From assembly GCA_019635435.1 (NCBI GenBank), contig JAHBZM010000001.1:2232001-2296000 (forward strand): DNA of 64,000 nt, read 5' to 3'. Each line of letters starts with the position of its first letter. Position 1 is the first letter of the stretch. The position numbers and the translations under genes are program-made. Shown here piece after piece: positions 7,714 through 16,668 of this stretch. The notes beneath the pieces are model-generated. The model saw nothing but the letters and a program-made list of their open reading frames with translations. It made no database searches and was not told the origin of the DNA. Origin of the DNA: Ramlibacter sp. (GTDB lineage: Bacteria > Pseudomonadota > Gammaproteobacteria > Burkholderiales > Burkholderiaceae_C).

Positions 7714-9188
7714 TCGGCACCCGTTCGGGCTGAGCTTGTCGAAGCCGGCGCGAGCACTTCGACAGGGCCTGTCCCGAGCTTGTCGAAGGGCTCAGTGCGA
7801 ATGGCAGGGTGGGTCCACGGGGCCCGGTCACGCTTGGCCTGCGCCTGGTCGCGCCACCACTGGGCCCAGGTGCCGGCCGGGGCCACACCGTCCACGGTGT
7901 CAGGGCCGGTCATGCCGGCGGCCAGTGAGGCATCGGCCGGGCCGGGCGGGGTGCCGCCGGCCTGGACGGTTTCGATCGCCTTGAGCAGCACGCGCCGGTT
8001 GGCCATGATGATCTTGTCCGACGTGCCCAGGTGCTCGCGCGTGCGGTCCTGGATGGCGCCCATGCTTTCCACGGCCCACTGGTCGTGCACGTTGATGTCT
8101 TCCTCGCCCATGCCCAGGTAGGTTTCGGTGCGCTGCTCCTCGGCGTTGAAGCCCCAGTTGTTGTGGCGCCCGGCATTGGGGATGTAGTCGGGCAGGCTGA
8201 TGAACTGCTGGCGCTGCGCGCGCATGGCTTCGCGGTCCAGCGGGCCGGCAAAGCTGGTGAAGAACGAATACCAGTAGGTGTGGGTGTCGTCCACCGGCAC
8301 ATGCATCTGGGTGATGGTCATGGTCTCGGACAGCGGAATGACAAACGTGGCCGGGAAGATGGCATTGGTCACGCGCACATGGGTCAGCTGCCCGGTCATG
8401 GGCCGCAGCGCCGTGATCTGCAGGCCGTAGGGCTGGGGCTCGAAGCTGATCTCGGGCTGCGCGAACTCGCGCATGATGCGGGTCATCGGCCACTGCTCGC
8501 CGTCAATGGCGCCGGCACTGGCACTGCGGAACTGCTTGCCCGCGGCATTGCTGCCGATGTCGGCCAGCGCCTCGTCCTGCAGGAAGCGGTGCAGGAACGA
8601 GGGGTGCGCCGGGTCAATGCCCACCTCGAACGCCTGCAGCCAGTTGGCATTCCACAAACCCTTGAAGGCAAAGGTGTGGCTGGCCGGCGCGGTGAAGCAG
8701 TCAAACGCGGGGAAGGGCGGTGGCTCGGTGCCCTCGGGGCCCATCCACGCGAAGATCGCGCCGCATTGTTCCTGCACCGGGTAGCTGCGCTGGCGCACGC
8801 GCTCGCACAGCTTGCTGCCCGTGGGCTCGGCCGGGGTCTGCAGGCAGGTGCCGTCCACCGCGAACTTCCAGCCATGAAAGGGGCAGCGCAGGCCGTCGCC
8901 ACCGGGCGCGCCGTCGGCGGCCGATTCGAGCCGGCCGAACGACAGGTCGGCGCCGCGGTGCGGGCAGTCGCGGTCCAGCAGGCCCCAGCGGCCCTGGCCG
9001 TCCTTGAACAGCACCAGGTCCTGCCCCATCACGCGCACGGCCTTGACGGGCCGCTGCGCCATGCGCGGGTCCAGCGCCGGGTTGAATTCGTCCACCAGGG
9101 CCACGGGCTGCCAGTAGCGGCGCAGCACCTCGCCGCAGGCGGTGCCCGGGCCAATGCGGGTGATCAACTCGTTCTGCTCTGCTTTCAT
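7710..9188 (-). CDS. Rieske-type aromatic ring-hydroxylating oxygenase, alpha subunit (phthalate dioxygenase class)
   Basis: A 492-residue oxygenase. The Rieske cluster ligands are Cys75-x-His77 (DCPHRGADL) and Cys102-xx-His105 (CPFHGW). The mononuclear iron region contains NWLQAFEVGIDPAHPSFLHR, with the expected Asp and two His. This is the phthalate dioxygenase-like class, which works as an alpha-only oligomer and takes electrons through a ferredoxin/reductase. It leads the operon, facing a GntR regulator across a short palindromic promoter region. The last 30 or so residues are encoded by a short palindromic repeat (7721-7800) and look like a non-native tail. The substrate is unknown. Confidence 0.85.
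   Translation of the reverse strand: MKAEQNELITRIGPGTACGEVLRRYWQPVALVDEFNPALDPRMAQRPVKAVRVMGQDLVLFKDGQGRWGLLDRDCPHRGADLSFGRLESAADGAPGGDGLRCPFHGWKFAVDGTCLQTPAEPTGSKLCERVRQRSYPVQEQCGAIFAWMGPEGTEPPPFPAFDCFTAPASHTFAFKGLWNANWLQAFEVGIDPAHPSFLHRFLQDEALADIGSNAAGKQFRSASAGAIDGEQWPMTRIMREFAQPEISFEPQPYGLQITALRPMTGQLTHVRVTNAIFPATFVIPLSETMTITQMHVPVDDTHTYWYSFFTSFAGPLDREAMRAQRQQFISLPDYIPNAGRHNNWGFNAEEQRTETYLGMGEEDINVHDQWAVESMGAIQDRTREHLGTSDKIIMANRRVLLKAIETVQAGGTPPGPADASLAAGMTGPDTVDGVAPAGTWAQWWRDQAQAKRDRAPWTHPAIRTEPFDKLGTGPVEVLAPASTSSARTGAE
7721..7800. repeat. Palindromic repeat family A at the 3' end of the Rieske gene
   Basis: The + strand has CCGTTCGGGCTGAGC followed by TTGTCGAAG, then a degenerate second arm with GAGCTTGTCGAAGGG and CTCAGTGCGAA. 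The same unit recurs at 23010, 36311, 36698, 37535, 41286, 42358 and 47588. Here it is read in the reverse frame and contributes about residues 463-489 of the oxygenase. Confidence 0.8.
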
Positions 9189-9228
9189 GGGGGCTCCTGA
9201 AGGGGTGGCCTGAACTAAAGGCCTAAAA

Positions 9229-9249
9229 CGGTATACCGAAATTTAAATT
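9229..9249. promoter_or_regulatory. Two adjacent palindromes between the Rieske operon and the GntR gene
   Basis: CGGTATACCG (9229-9238) is a perfect 10-base palindrome, followed directly by AATTTAAATT (9240-9249), another perfect palindrome. They sit in the 79-base gap between divergent starts. FCD-type GntR repressors typically bind short GT/AC palindromes there, so this is the likely operator for both directions. Binding is inferred. Confidence 0.5.
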
Positions 9250-9267
9250 CAGTGTACAGTTGTGGCC

Positions 9268-9990
9268 ATGAACTTGCAAGAGACCGTTTTGATCCAGCTG
9301 CGCGACCTGATCCTGCGCGGCGAATTCGAACCCGGCCAGCGCCTGGCCGAGCAGCAGCTGGCCGAGCGGCTGGGCGCTTCGCGCACCCCGGTGCGTGCCG
9401 CGCTGGTCACGCTGGAACAGGAGGGGCTGGTCGAGGCCAACGACACCGGCAAGTACCTGGTGCGCCAGTACACGCCGCGCGAGGTGGCCGACGCCATTGC
9501 CGTGCGCGGCCACCTCGAGGGTATGGCGGCGCGGCTGGTGGCCGAGCATGGCGTCTCGCGCCAGCTGCAGGGCGACCTGCAGGCCTGCCTGGCCGAGGGC
9601 GACCAGGCCCTGGCCGCCAACCCGCTGACCTTTGACAGCTACGCCGCCTATGCGGCCATGAACGACCGCTTCCACGCGCTCATCCTGGAGGCCAGCGGCA
9701 ACCGCGCGCTGCAGCGCGCCGTGGCGCTGAACGACAAGCTGCCGTTTGCCTCGGCCTCGGCCATGCTGCCCATGCAGTCCACGCTCGAGCAGGACCGCGA
9801 CTGGATGCACTACGCCCACCGCCAGCACCACATGCTGGTGGCCGCGCTGCAGGCCGGCGAGGGCGCGCGCGCGCAGGCACTGGCCGTGGAGCACATCGAG
9901 GTGGCCCAGATGAACATGCGCATGGCGCTGGAGCGGCGCGCCGAGACCGAGCGCGTGATGCCCGCGATCCGCCTGGTGGTGGGGCGGTGA
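9268..9990 (+). CDS. GntR family transcriptional regulator (FCD/FadR subfamily)
   Basis: A 240-residue regulator with an N-terminal winged helix (about 1-70; FEPGQRLAEQQLAERLGASR) and a helical FCD ligand-binding domain (about 80-215; FDSYAAYAAMNDRFHALILE supplies typical metal-binding residues). The ATG at 9268 is preferred over the GTG two codons upstream. It is divergent from the Rieske/ligase operon and overlaps azlC by 4 bases downstream. It probably controls the catabolic operon in response to an acidic metabolite. The effector cannot be told. Confidence 0.88.
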   Translation: MNLQETVLIQLRDLILRGEFEPGQRLAEQQLAERLGASRTPVRAALVTLEQEGLVEANDTGKYLVRQYTPREVADAIAVRGHLEGMAARLVAEHGVSRQLQGDLQACLAEGDQALAANPLTFDSYAAYAAMNDRFHALILEASGNRALQRAVALNDKLPFASASAMLPMQSTLEQDRDWMHYAHRQHHMLVAALQAGEGARAQALAVEHIEVAQMNMRMALERRAETERVMPAIRLVVGR

Positions 9991-10691
9991 GCGGGGCGGC
10001 GCCGCCCCCGGTCAGCTTCACCACCGACGGGGTGCGGCGCGGCTTTTTTGCCGCGCAGGTACTGGCGCCCGGCGTGGTGTTCTATGCGCTGGTGTTCGGG
10101 GTGGTCGCCAGCGAGCGCGGGCTGACCAGCCTGCAGGCCATGCTGATGAGCGCGGTGGTCTACTCCGGCAGCGCGCAACTGGCCACGCTGCAGGGCTGGA
10201 CCGGCGCGGCGCTGATCACGCCGCTGGTGGTCACCATCCTCGTGCTCAACGCCCGCTATGTGCTGTACGGGGCCGCGATCTATCCCTGGCTCAGCCAGGC
10301 CAGCCGGGGCCAGGCTTACGGCACCCTGTTCTTTCTGGGCGATGGCAGCTGGGCCATGGCGATGCGCGAATACGAGGCCGGCTACCGCGACGCCGGCTAC
10401 GTGCTGGGCTCGGGCGTTGCCATGTTCGTGCCCTGGGTGCTGGGCACGCTGGCCGGCCACCTGCTGGCCCGGCAGGTGCCCCATCCGGCCACCTTTGGCC
10501 TGGACTTCGTGCTGGTGGCCTTTGCCGCGGTCATCGGCCTGCAGATGTGGCGCGGCCGGACCGACCTGTGGCCCGCCGCGGCCGCGGCGCTGGCTGCCCT
10601 GGTCTGCCACAGGCTGCTGCCTGGCGGCTGGTACATCGTGGCCGCGGGGCTGGCGGGCGGCACCGTGGGGGCGTGGCGCCATGGCCGTTGA
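9987..10691 (+). CDS. azlC: AzlC family branched-chain amino acid exporter subunit
   Basis: A 234-residue integral membrane protein with about five to seven hydrophobic helices. It carries the AzlC signature around FGVVASERGLTSLQAMLMSA and VYSGSAQLATL, and LVVTILVLNARYVLYGAAI. AzlC forms a transporter with the small AzlD protein, known for export of branched-chain amino acids and analogues. Its GTG start overlaps the GntR stop (GTGA) and its 3' end overlaps azlD by 11 bases. The three genes are probably co-transcribed, so the substrate may be linked to the neighbouring catabolic pathway. Confidence 0.88.
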   Translation: MSGAAPPPVSFTTDGVRRGFFAAQVLAPGVVFYALVFGVVASERGLTSLQAMLMSAVVYSGSAQLATLQGWTGAALITPLVVTILVLNARYVLYGAAIYPWLSQASRGQAYGTLFFLGDGSWAMAMREYEAGYRDAGYVLGSGVAMFVPWVLGTLAGHLLARQVPHPATFGLDFVLVAFAAVIGLQMWRGRTDLWPAAAAALAALVCHRLLPGGWYIVAAGLAGGTVGAWRHGR

Positions 10692-10989
10692 CGATCCCTT
10701 CCTGCTCGCGCTGGCCGGCATGGCCATCGCCTCCTATGCCTGCCGCATTGGCGGCCACCTGCTGATGGGCTATGTGCGCATCACACCGCGTGTCGAGGCG
10801 GCCCTCAAGGCGATCCCGCTGGCGGTGATGATCGGCATCGTCACGCCTGCCGCCACGGCCGGGCAGTGGCCCGAACTCGCCGGGCTGGCAGCGGTCGTGC
10901 TCGCCATGAAGCTCACCGGCAAGGACGTGGCGGCGGTGCTGGCGGGCGTGGCCGCGGTAGGGCTGTGCCGCTGGCTGCTGCCTGTTTGA
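10681..10989 (+). CDS. azlD: AzlD family transport protein
   Basis: A 102-residue protein with three to four hydrophobic segments. It is typical of AzlD, including ASYACRIGGHLLMGYV and a conserved RVEAALKAIPLAVM. The ATG at 10681 lies inside the end of azlC, giving an 11-base overlap. AzlD is the small partner of AzlC. The pairing and overlap make the assignment firm even though the protein is short. Confidence 0.85.
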   Translation: MAVDDPFLLALAGMAIASYACRIGGHLLMGYVRITPRVEAALKAIPLAVMIGIVTPAATAGQWPELAGLAAVVLAMKLTGKDVAAVLAGVAAVGLCRWLLPV

Positions 10990-11008
10990 CGGTTTATCCT
11001 TGCCTCCC

Positions 11009-11677
11009 ATGAAGCTCTACAACTACTTCCGCTCCTCGGCCTCGTTCCGCGTGCGCATCGCGCTCGAACTCAAGGGCCTGCCGTACGACTACATCCCCGT
11101 GCACCTGGTCAAGGGCGAGCACAAGGCGCCGGCCTATTCGGCGGTGTCGCCCACCAACCTCGTGCCCACGCTGGTGACCGACGCGGGCGACGCGCTGGCC
11201 CAGTCCCTGGCCATCATCGAGTACCTGGACGAGACCCAGCCGGCGCCGGCGCTGCTGCCCGTTGACCCGGTGCAGCGCGCCACCGTGCGCGCGCTGGCCC
11301 AACTGATTGCCTGCGAGATCCACCCGCTGAACAACCTGCGCGTGCTCAAGTACCTGGTGCGCGAACTCAAGGTCGACGAGGAGACCAAGAACACCTGGTA
11401 CCGCCACTGGGTGCGCGACGGGCTGGAGGCGTTCGAGCGCCAGCTCGCGGTGGTCGAAGACCAGCGCAAGGCCGCGGGCCTGGCGCCCTCGGTCTATTGC
11501 TGGGGCGACACCCCCACACTGGCCGACTGCTGCCTGGTGCCGCAGATCTTCAATGGCCGGCGCTTCAACACCAGCTACGACGGCCTGACGCGCACCATGG
11601 CGGCGTTTGACGCCTGCATGGCGCACCCGGCGTTCCAGAAGGCCCAGCCCTCCAGCTGCCCTGACAACGAGCCCTGA
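11009..11677 (+). CDS. maiA: Maleylacetoacetate isomerase (zeta-class GST)
   Basis: A 222-residue glutathione transferase-fold enzyme that would isomerise maleylacetoacetate to fumarylacetoacetate in tyrosine/homogentisate or gentisate breakdown. The N-terminal YFRSSASFRVRIALELKGL matches the zeta-class active-site loop. SPTNLVPTL and AQSLAIIEYLDE form the glutathione site, and GDTPTLADCCLVPQ is the C-terminal zeta-class signature. The ATG at 11009 is chosen over a TTG three codons upstream. No other homogentisate or gentisate gene is nearby, so its pathway partner lies elsewhere. Confidence 0.88.
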   Translation: MKLYNYFRSSASFRVRIALELKGLPYDYIPVHLVKGEHKAPAYSAVSPTNLVPTLVTDAGDALAQSLAIIEYLDETQPAPALLPVDPVQRATVRALAQLIACEIHPLNNLRVLKYLVRELKVDEETKNTWYRHWVRDGLEAFERQLAVVEDQRKAAGLAPSVYCWGDTPTLADCCLVPQIFNGRRFNTSYDGLTRTMAAFDACMAHPAFQKAQPSSCPDNEP

Positions 11678-11685
11678 GCGCCCGC

Positions 11686-12498
11686 GTGCACGCCGACTGG
11701 CTCCTGCCCGACTGGCCCGCCCCGGCGTCGGTGCGTGCCGTGTGCACCACGCGCGCGGGCGGCGGCTCGCTGCCGCCCTATGACGGCTTCAACCTCGGTG
11801 ACCATGTGGGCGACGACCCCGCGTGTGTCGCGGCCCACCGCGAAGCGCTGCGCCAGCAGCTGGGTGCGCGCCCGGTGTTCTTGCAGCAGGTGCATGGCAC
11901 GCAGGTGCTGGAACTGAACGCCGCCAGCGCCGATGGCACGCAGGCCGACGCCTGCATCGCCACCGCGCCGGGCGTGGCCTGCACGATCATGGTGGCCGAC
12001 TGCCTGCCCGTGCTGTTCACCGATGAAGAGGGCTCCACGGTGGCGGCGGCGCATGCGGGCTGGCGCGGCCTGGCCGGAACCGGTGGCCGGGGCGTCCTGG
12101 AGCAGGTTTATGAGCGAATCATGGCTGGAGTCCAGGCGGGGCGGCCACCACGCGCTATGAAAAACGGAGCAGATGGCCGGGGCAGCGCCCCCAGGCTGCT
12201 GGCCTGGCTGGGCCCCTGCATTGGTCCGCAGGCGTTTGCAGTGGGGCCCGAAGTCAAGGCCGCGTTCGAGGCCCACGACCCGGCCGCCGCGGGCCTGTTC
12301 CGCGCGCATGGCGCGGGCAAGTGGCTGGCCGATCTGCCCGGCCTCGCGCGCCAGCGCCTTGCGGCGCTGGGCGTCACCCAGGTCTACGGCAATGACGGCA
12401 GCGCGGCCTGGTGCACCGTGGGCAACCCCTCACGGTTCTTTTCGCACCGGCGCGACCGCGTCAGCGGCCGCTTCGCCGCCTGCATCTGGCGCGTCTGA
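11686..12498 (+). CDS. pgeF: Peptidoglycan editing factor PgeF (laccase-domain, YfiH family), with inserted repeat
   Basis: A 270-residue cytosolic protein of the YfiH family, which removes wrongly incorporated amino acids from cell-wall precursors and also shows purine nucleoside phosphorylase activity. Visible motifs are TTRAGGGSLPPYDGFNLGDH, LQQVHG, ADCLPVLF, AAAHAGWRGLAG, WLGPCIGP and the C-terminal FFSHRRDRVSGR, supplying the zinc-binding His and Cys residues. It starts at GTG 11686. Residues about 144-168, between VYERI and LLAWLG, are encoded by a copy of a dispersed repeat. They are not expected in the family. The 3' end overlaps an opposite-strand gene by 69 bases. Confidence 0.88.
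   Translation: MHADWLLPDWPAPASVRAVCTTRAGGGSLPPYDGFNLGDHVGDDPACVAAHREALRQQLGARPVFLQQVHGTQVLELNAASADGTQADACIATAPGVACTIMVADCLPVLFTDEEGSTVAAAHAGWRGLAGTGGRGVLEQVYERIMAGVQAGRPPRAMKNGADGRGSAPRLLAWLGPCIGPQAFAVGPEVKAAFEAHDPAAAGLFRAHGAGKWLADLPGLARQRLAALGVTQVYGNDGSAAWCTVGNPSRFFSHRRDRVSGRFAACIWRV
12121..12172 (+). repeat. Dispersed repeat family B inside pgeF
   Basis: GGCTGGAGTCC, AGGCGGGGCGGCCAC, then GCTATGAAAAA. The first 26 bases are identical to the copy at 23317-23371. Here the repeat is translated in frame within pgeF (about residues 146-163). Confidence 0.75.
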
Positions 12499-12720
12499 GG
12501 CCGCCGCCGCGCTGGCGGCCTGCAGCTCGGCCGCCTCGCGGGCCTTGAGGGCGCGCTTGCGCGAGGGCCAGCCCATCAGGTAAACCACCAAGGCGACAGG
12601 GCCGACGCCGTAGAGTAAAAAGGTAAAGACCGCCCCAAGCACCGTACCATTGCTGTTGGTGGCCTCGGCCACGCTCATCATCAGGGCCACATAGACCCAG
12701 GCCATCACGACAAGGTACAT
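12430..12720 (-). CDS. Small two-helix membrane protein of unknown function
   Basis: A 96-residue protein with two hydrophobic helices: YLVVMAWVYVALMMSVAEA (about 2-20) and VFTFLLYGVGPVALVVYLMG (about 30-49). A basic stretch PSRKRALKAREAAEL and an Ala-rich tail ending in PVRKEP follow. I do not recognise a characterised family. It starts at ATG 12720 and is divergent from phaC, sharing its promoter region. Its last 23 codons lie antisense to the conserved C-terminal codons of pgeF, an unusually long convergent overlap. Confidence 0.65.
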   Translation of the reverse strand: MYLVVMAWVYVALMMSVAEATNSNGTVLGAVFTFLLYGVGPVALVVYLMGWPSRKRALKAREAAELQAASAAAASDAPDAGGEAAADAVAPVRKEP

Positions 12721-12739
12721 AAGCAAATCCGGAAAAAAT

Positions 12740-12754
12740 TGTTGCGCTGCAACA
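12740..12754. promoter_or_regulatory. 15-bp inverted repeat upstream of phaC, shared with phaZ
   Basis: TGTTGC-GCT-GCAACA is a perfect 6-3-6 inverted repeat 54 bases before the phaC start. The phaZ promoter carries TGTTGC-AAT-GCAATA at 53948-53962, one base from the same symmetry. TGC/GCA-rich palindromes are typical of the PHA-responsive repressor PhaR in related bacteria, so this is a candidate PhaR operator. No phaR gene is in the window. Confidence 0.6.
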
Positions 12755-12807
12755 TGAATCCTCAGATACTCGGGTTTACCCGAATAAAAGCAGAATCTGG
12801 AGACAAG

Positions 12808-14520
12808 ATGAATTCTGAAGCAGACTGGGCCAAGGGTGCCCGGCAATTTCAACAGCTGTTTGGCGACAGCTGGAGCAAGGCCCTGCAATCGTTTCAGGGG
12901 CTGGATCTGGCCCCGGCAACCGCCTCCGGCCTGACGCCCCCCGCCATCAGTTTCTCCCCCGACGCGCTGCAGCAGCTGCAGCAGCAATACGTGCAGGAAG
13001 CCACCGCGCTGTGGAACGAGGGGCTGCACGCCAACCCCGTGAGCCACGACAAGCGCTTCTCGGCCGACGCCTGGGGCCACAACCCCGTGGCGGCGTTCTC
13101 GGCCGCGGCCTACCTGCTCAATGCGCGCACCCTGATGGGCCTGGCCGACGCGGTGCAGGCCGATGCCAAAACCAAGGCCCGCATCCGCTTTGCGGTGGAG
13201 CAGTGGATGGCCGCCTCGTCGCCCAGCAACTTCCTGGCGCTCAATGCCGAGGCGCAGAAGAAGGCCGTGGAGACGCAGGGCGAGAGCATCGCCAAGGGCG
13301 TGCAAAACCTGCTGCACGACATGCGCCAGGGCCATGTGTCCATGACCGACGAGAGCGTGTTTGAAGTCGGCAAGAACGTGGGCACCACCGAGGGCGCCGT
13401 GGTGTTCGAGAACGAGCTGTTCCAGCTGATCGAATACAAGCCGCTGACCGCCAGGGTGCATGAGCGGCCCTTCCTGCTGGTGCCGCCTTGCATCAACAAG
13501 TTTTATATCCTGGACCTGCAGCCCGAGAACTCGCTGATCCGCTATGCGGTGGAGCAGGGCCACCGCACCTTCGTGGTGAGCTGGCGCAACCCCGACGAGT
13601 CGCTGGGCCACCTGACCTGGGACAACTACATCGAGGACGCCGCCATCAAGGCCATCCAGGTGGTGCGTGAAATCTCCGGCCAGGACAAGAAGGGCGGACA
13701 GATCAACGCCCTGGGCTTCTGCGTGGGCGGCACCATTCTTGGCACCGCGCTGGCCGTGCTGGCCGCGCGTAGCGAGAAACCCGTGGCCTCGGCCACCTTC
13801 CTCACCACCTTCCTGGATTTTTCAGACACCGGCGTGCTGGACCTGTTCATTGACGAGGCCTTCGTCAAGTTCCGCGAGATGCAGCTGGGCAACGGCGGCC
13901 TGCTCAAGGGCCAGGACCTGGCCAGCACCTTCAGCTTCCTGCGGCCCAACGACCTGGTCTGGAACTACGTGGTGGGCAACTACCTCAAGGGCGAGACCCC
14001 GCCGCCGTTTGACCTGCTCTACTGGAACAGCGACTCCACCAACCTGCCAGGCCCCATGTACGCCTGGTACCTGCGCAACACCTACTTCGAGAACAACCTC
14101 GTCAAGCCCGGCCACTGCACGGTGGCGGGCCAGAAGGTGGACCTGGGCAAGCTGGACATGCCGGTCTACATCTACGGTTCGCGCGAAGACCACATCGTGC
14201 CCATTGGCGGCGCCTACGCCTCCACCCAGCACCTGCCGGGCAAGAAGCGCTTCGTCATGGGCGCCTCGGGCCACATTGCCGGCGTGATCAACCCGCCGGC
14301 CAAGAACAAGCGCAGCTACTGGACCAACGACAAGCTGCCCAAGACCCATGCCGAATGGCTCAAGGGCGCCAAGGAGCATCCGGGCAGCTGGTGGACCGAC
14401 TGGTCCGGCTGGCTCAAGGGCCATGCTGGCAAGCAAATTGCTGCGCCCAAGGCCTACGGCAAGGGCAAATACAAAGTCATCGAAGCGGCACCGGGCCGCT
14501 ATGTCAAGGCCAAGGCCTGA
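12808..14520 (+). CDS. phaC: Class I poly(3-hydroxyalkanoate) synthase
   Basis: A 570-residue PHA synthase that polymerises (R)-3-hydroxyacyl-CoA into granule polyester. The lipase-like box GFCVGG carries the nucleophile Cys305, with Asp461 (SREDHIVP) and His489 (GHIAGV) completing the triad. The length fits class I synthases acting without PhaE or PhaR subunits. I chose ATG 12808, preceded by CTGGAGA; an upstream in-frame ATG overlaps the palindromic operator. It is followed by phaA and phaB, the precursor pathway from acetyl-CoA, after an intergenic repeat. Confidence 0.95.
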   Translation: MNSEADWAKGARQFQQLFGDSWSKALQSFQGLDLAPATASGLTPPAISFSPDALQQLQQQYVQEATALWNEGLHANPVSHDKRFSADAWGHNPVAAFSAAAYLLNARTLMGLADAVQADAKTKARIRFAVEQWMAASSPSNFLALNAEAQKKAVETQGESIAKGVQNLLHDMRQGHVSMTDESVFEVGKNVGTTEGAVVFENELFQLIEYKPLTARVHERPFLLVPPCINKFYILDLQPENSLIRYAVEQGHRTFVVSWRNPDESLGHLTWDNYIEDAAIKAIQVVREISGQDKKGGQINALGFCVGGTILGTALAVLAARSEKPVASATFLTTFLDFSDTGVLDLFIDEAFVKFREMQLGNGGLLKGQDLASTFSFLRPNDLVWNYVVGNYLKGETPPPFDLLYWNSDSTNLPGPMYAWYLRNTYFENNLVKPGHCTVAGQKVDLGKLDMPVYIYGSREDHIVPIGGAYASTQHLPGKKRFVMGASGHIAGVINPPAKNKRSYWTNDKLPKTHAEWLKGAKEHPGSWWTDWSGWLKGHAGKQIAAPKAYGKGKYKVIEAAPGRYVKAKA

Positions 14521-14526
14521 AAATGT

Positions 14527-14607
14527 TCGCCCCCACGCTCCCCCACTTCGTGTGGGTCGCTGCCCCCCGAGGGGGCCCAGGCGCCTTGGGGCGGCCCGGC
14601 GGCGCCT
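14527..14607 (+). repeat. GC-rich hairpin repeat (family C) between phaC and phaA
   Basis: The segment contains the hairpin CCCAC-TTCGT-GTGGG and then CCCCC-CGA-GGGGG, followed by a further GC-rich inverted stretch. It fills most of the 122-base gap. Elements of this look are scattered in Comamonadaceae genomes. It lacks a T-tract, so it is not an obvious terminator, but it could act as an mRNA processing or stability element. Confidence 0.6.
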
Positions 14608-14642
14608 GAGCCCTTTTCAACCCACATCAACTGGAGACCCTT

Positions 14643-15824
<1,182 letters not shown>

Positions 15825-15845
15825 TCAGGTTAAATCGAATGAGGG

Positions 15846-15866
15846 CCCACGCAGTGTCTGCGTGGG
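15846..15866 (+). other. Hairpin in the phaA-phaB spacer
   Basis: CCCACGCAG-TGT-CTGCGTGGG is a perfect 9-bp stem with a 3-base loop, 22 bases after the phaA stop. Only a weak T-run follows (TTGCTCCC), so it is more likely an mRNA stability or processing hairpin or a partial attenuator than a full terminator. Confidence 0.55.
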
Positions 15867-15908
15867 TTGCTCCCAATTTCATAGCGGACAAATCAAGGAG
15901 TCAGAACA

Positions 15909-16646
15909 ATGAGTCAAAAAGTTGCGTACGTCACCGGTGGCATGGGCGGCATCGGCACCGCCATCTGCCAGCGCCTGCACAAGGAAGGCTTCAAGGTCAT
16001 CGCGGGCTGCGGCCCCACGCGTGACCACGCCAAGTGGCTGGCCGAGCAAAAGGCGCTGGGCTACACCTTCTATGCCTCGGTGGGCAATGTGGGTGCCTGG
16101 GAGTCCACCGTGGACGCCTTCGCCAAGACCAAGGCCGAGCATGGCGTGATCGACGTGCTGGTCAACAACGCCGGCATCACGCGTGACCGCATGTTCCTGA
16201 AAATGACGCGCGAGGACTGGGACGCGGTGATCGAGACCAACCTCAACTCCATGTTCAACGTGACCAAGCAGGTTGTGGCCGACATGGTGGAAAAGGGCTG
16301 GGGCCGCATCATCAACATCAGCTCGGTCAACGGCGAAAAGGGCCAGGCTGGCCAGACCAACTACTCGGCCGCCAAGGCCGGCATGCATGGTTTCTCGATG
16401 GCGCTGGCGCAAGAACTGGCCACCAAGGGCGTCACGGTCAACACCGTGAGCCCGGGCTACATCGGCACCGACATGGTCAAGGCCATCCGCGAAGATGTGC
16501 TGTCCAAGATCGTGGCCACCGTGCCCGTCAAGCGCCTGGGCGAACCCAGCGAAATCGCCTCCATCATTGCCTGGCTGGCGTCTGAAGAAGGCGGCTACGC
16601 CACCGGCGCTGATTTCTCGGTCAATGGTGGCCTGCACATGGGCTGA
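15909..16646 (+). CDS. phaB: Acetoacetyl-CoA reductase
   Basis: A 245-residue short-chain dehydrogenase that reduces acetoacetyl-CoA to (R)-3-hydroxybutyryl-CoA with NADPH. It shows the nucleotide motif TGGMGGIG, NNAGITRD and the catalytic Tyr152 and Lys156 (NYSAAKAG). The C-terminal SVNGGLHMG is characteristic of PhaB. An AAGGAG site precedes the ATG. It is the last gene of phaCAB, followed by a strong terminator. Confidence 0.94.
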   Translation: MSQKVAYVTGGMGGIGTAICQRLHKEGFKVIAGCGPTRDHAKWLAEQKALGYTFYASVGNVGAWESTVDAFAKTKAEHGVIDVLVNNAGITRDRMFLKMTREDWDAVIETNLNSMFNVTKQVVADMVEKGWGRIINISSVNGEKGQAGQTNYSAAKAGMHGFSMALAQELATKGVTVNTVSPGYIGTDMVKAIREDVLSKIVATVPVKRLGEPSEIASIIAWLASEEGGYATGADFSVNGGLHMG

Positions 16647-16668
16647 TGCCCCCCTGGGGCCCCGGTTC

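Noticed and set aside
6187..8121. Very long open frame on the + strand opposite the ligase and Rieske genes (644 codons)
   Set aside because: It is antisense to two well-supported enzymes, has low-complexity Arg/His/Gln-rich composition typical of GC-rich shadow frames, and shows no domain.
14527..14607. phaC-phaA spacer hairpins as an intrinsic terminator
   Set aside because: Stems are strong but no T-run follows either one, and phaA and phaB are expected to be co-expressed with phaC.
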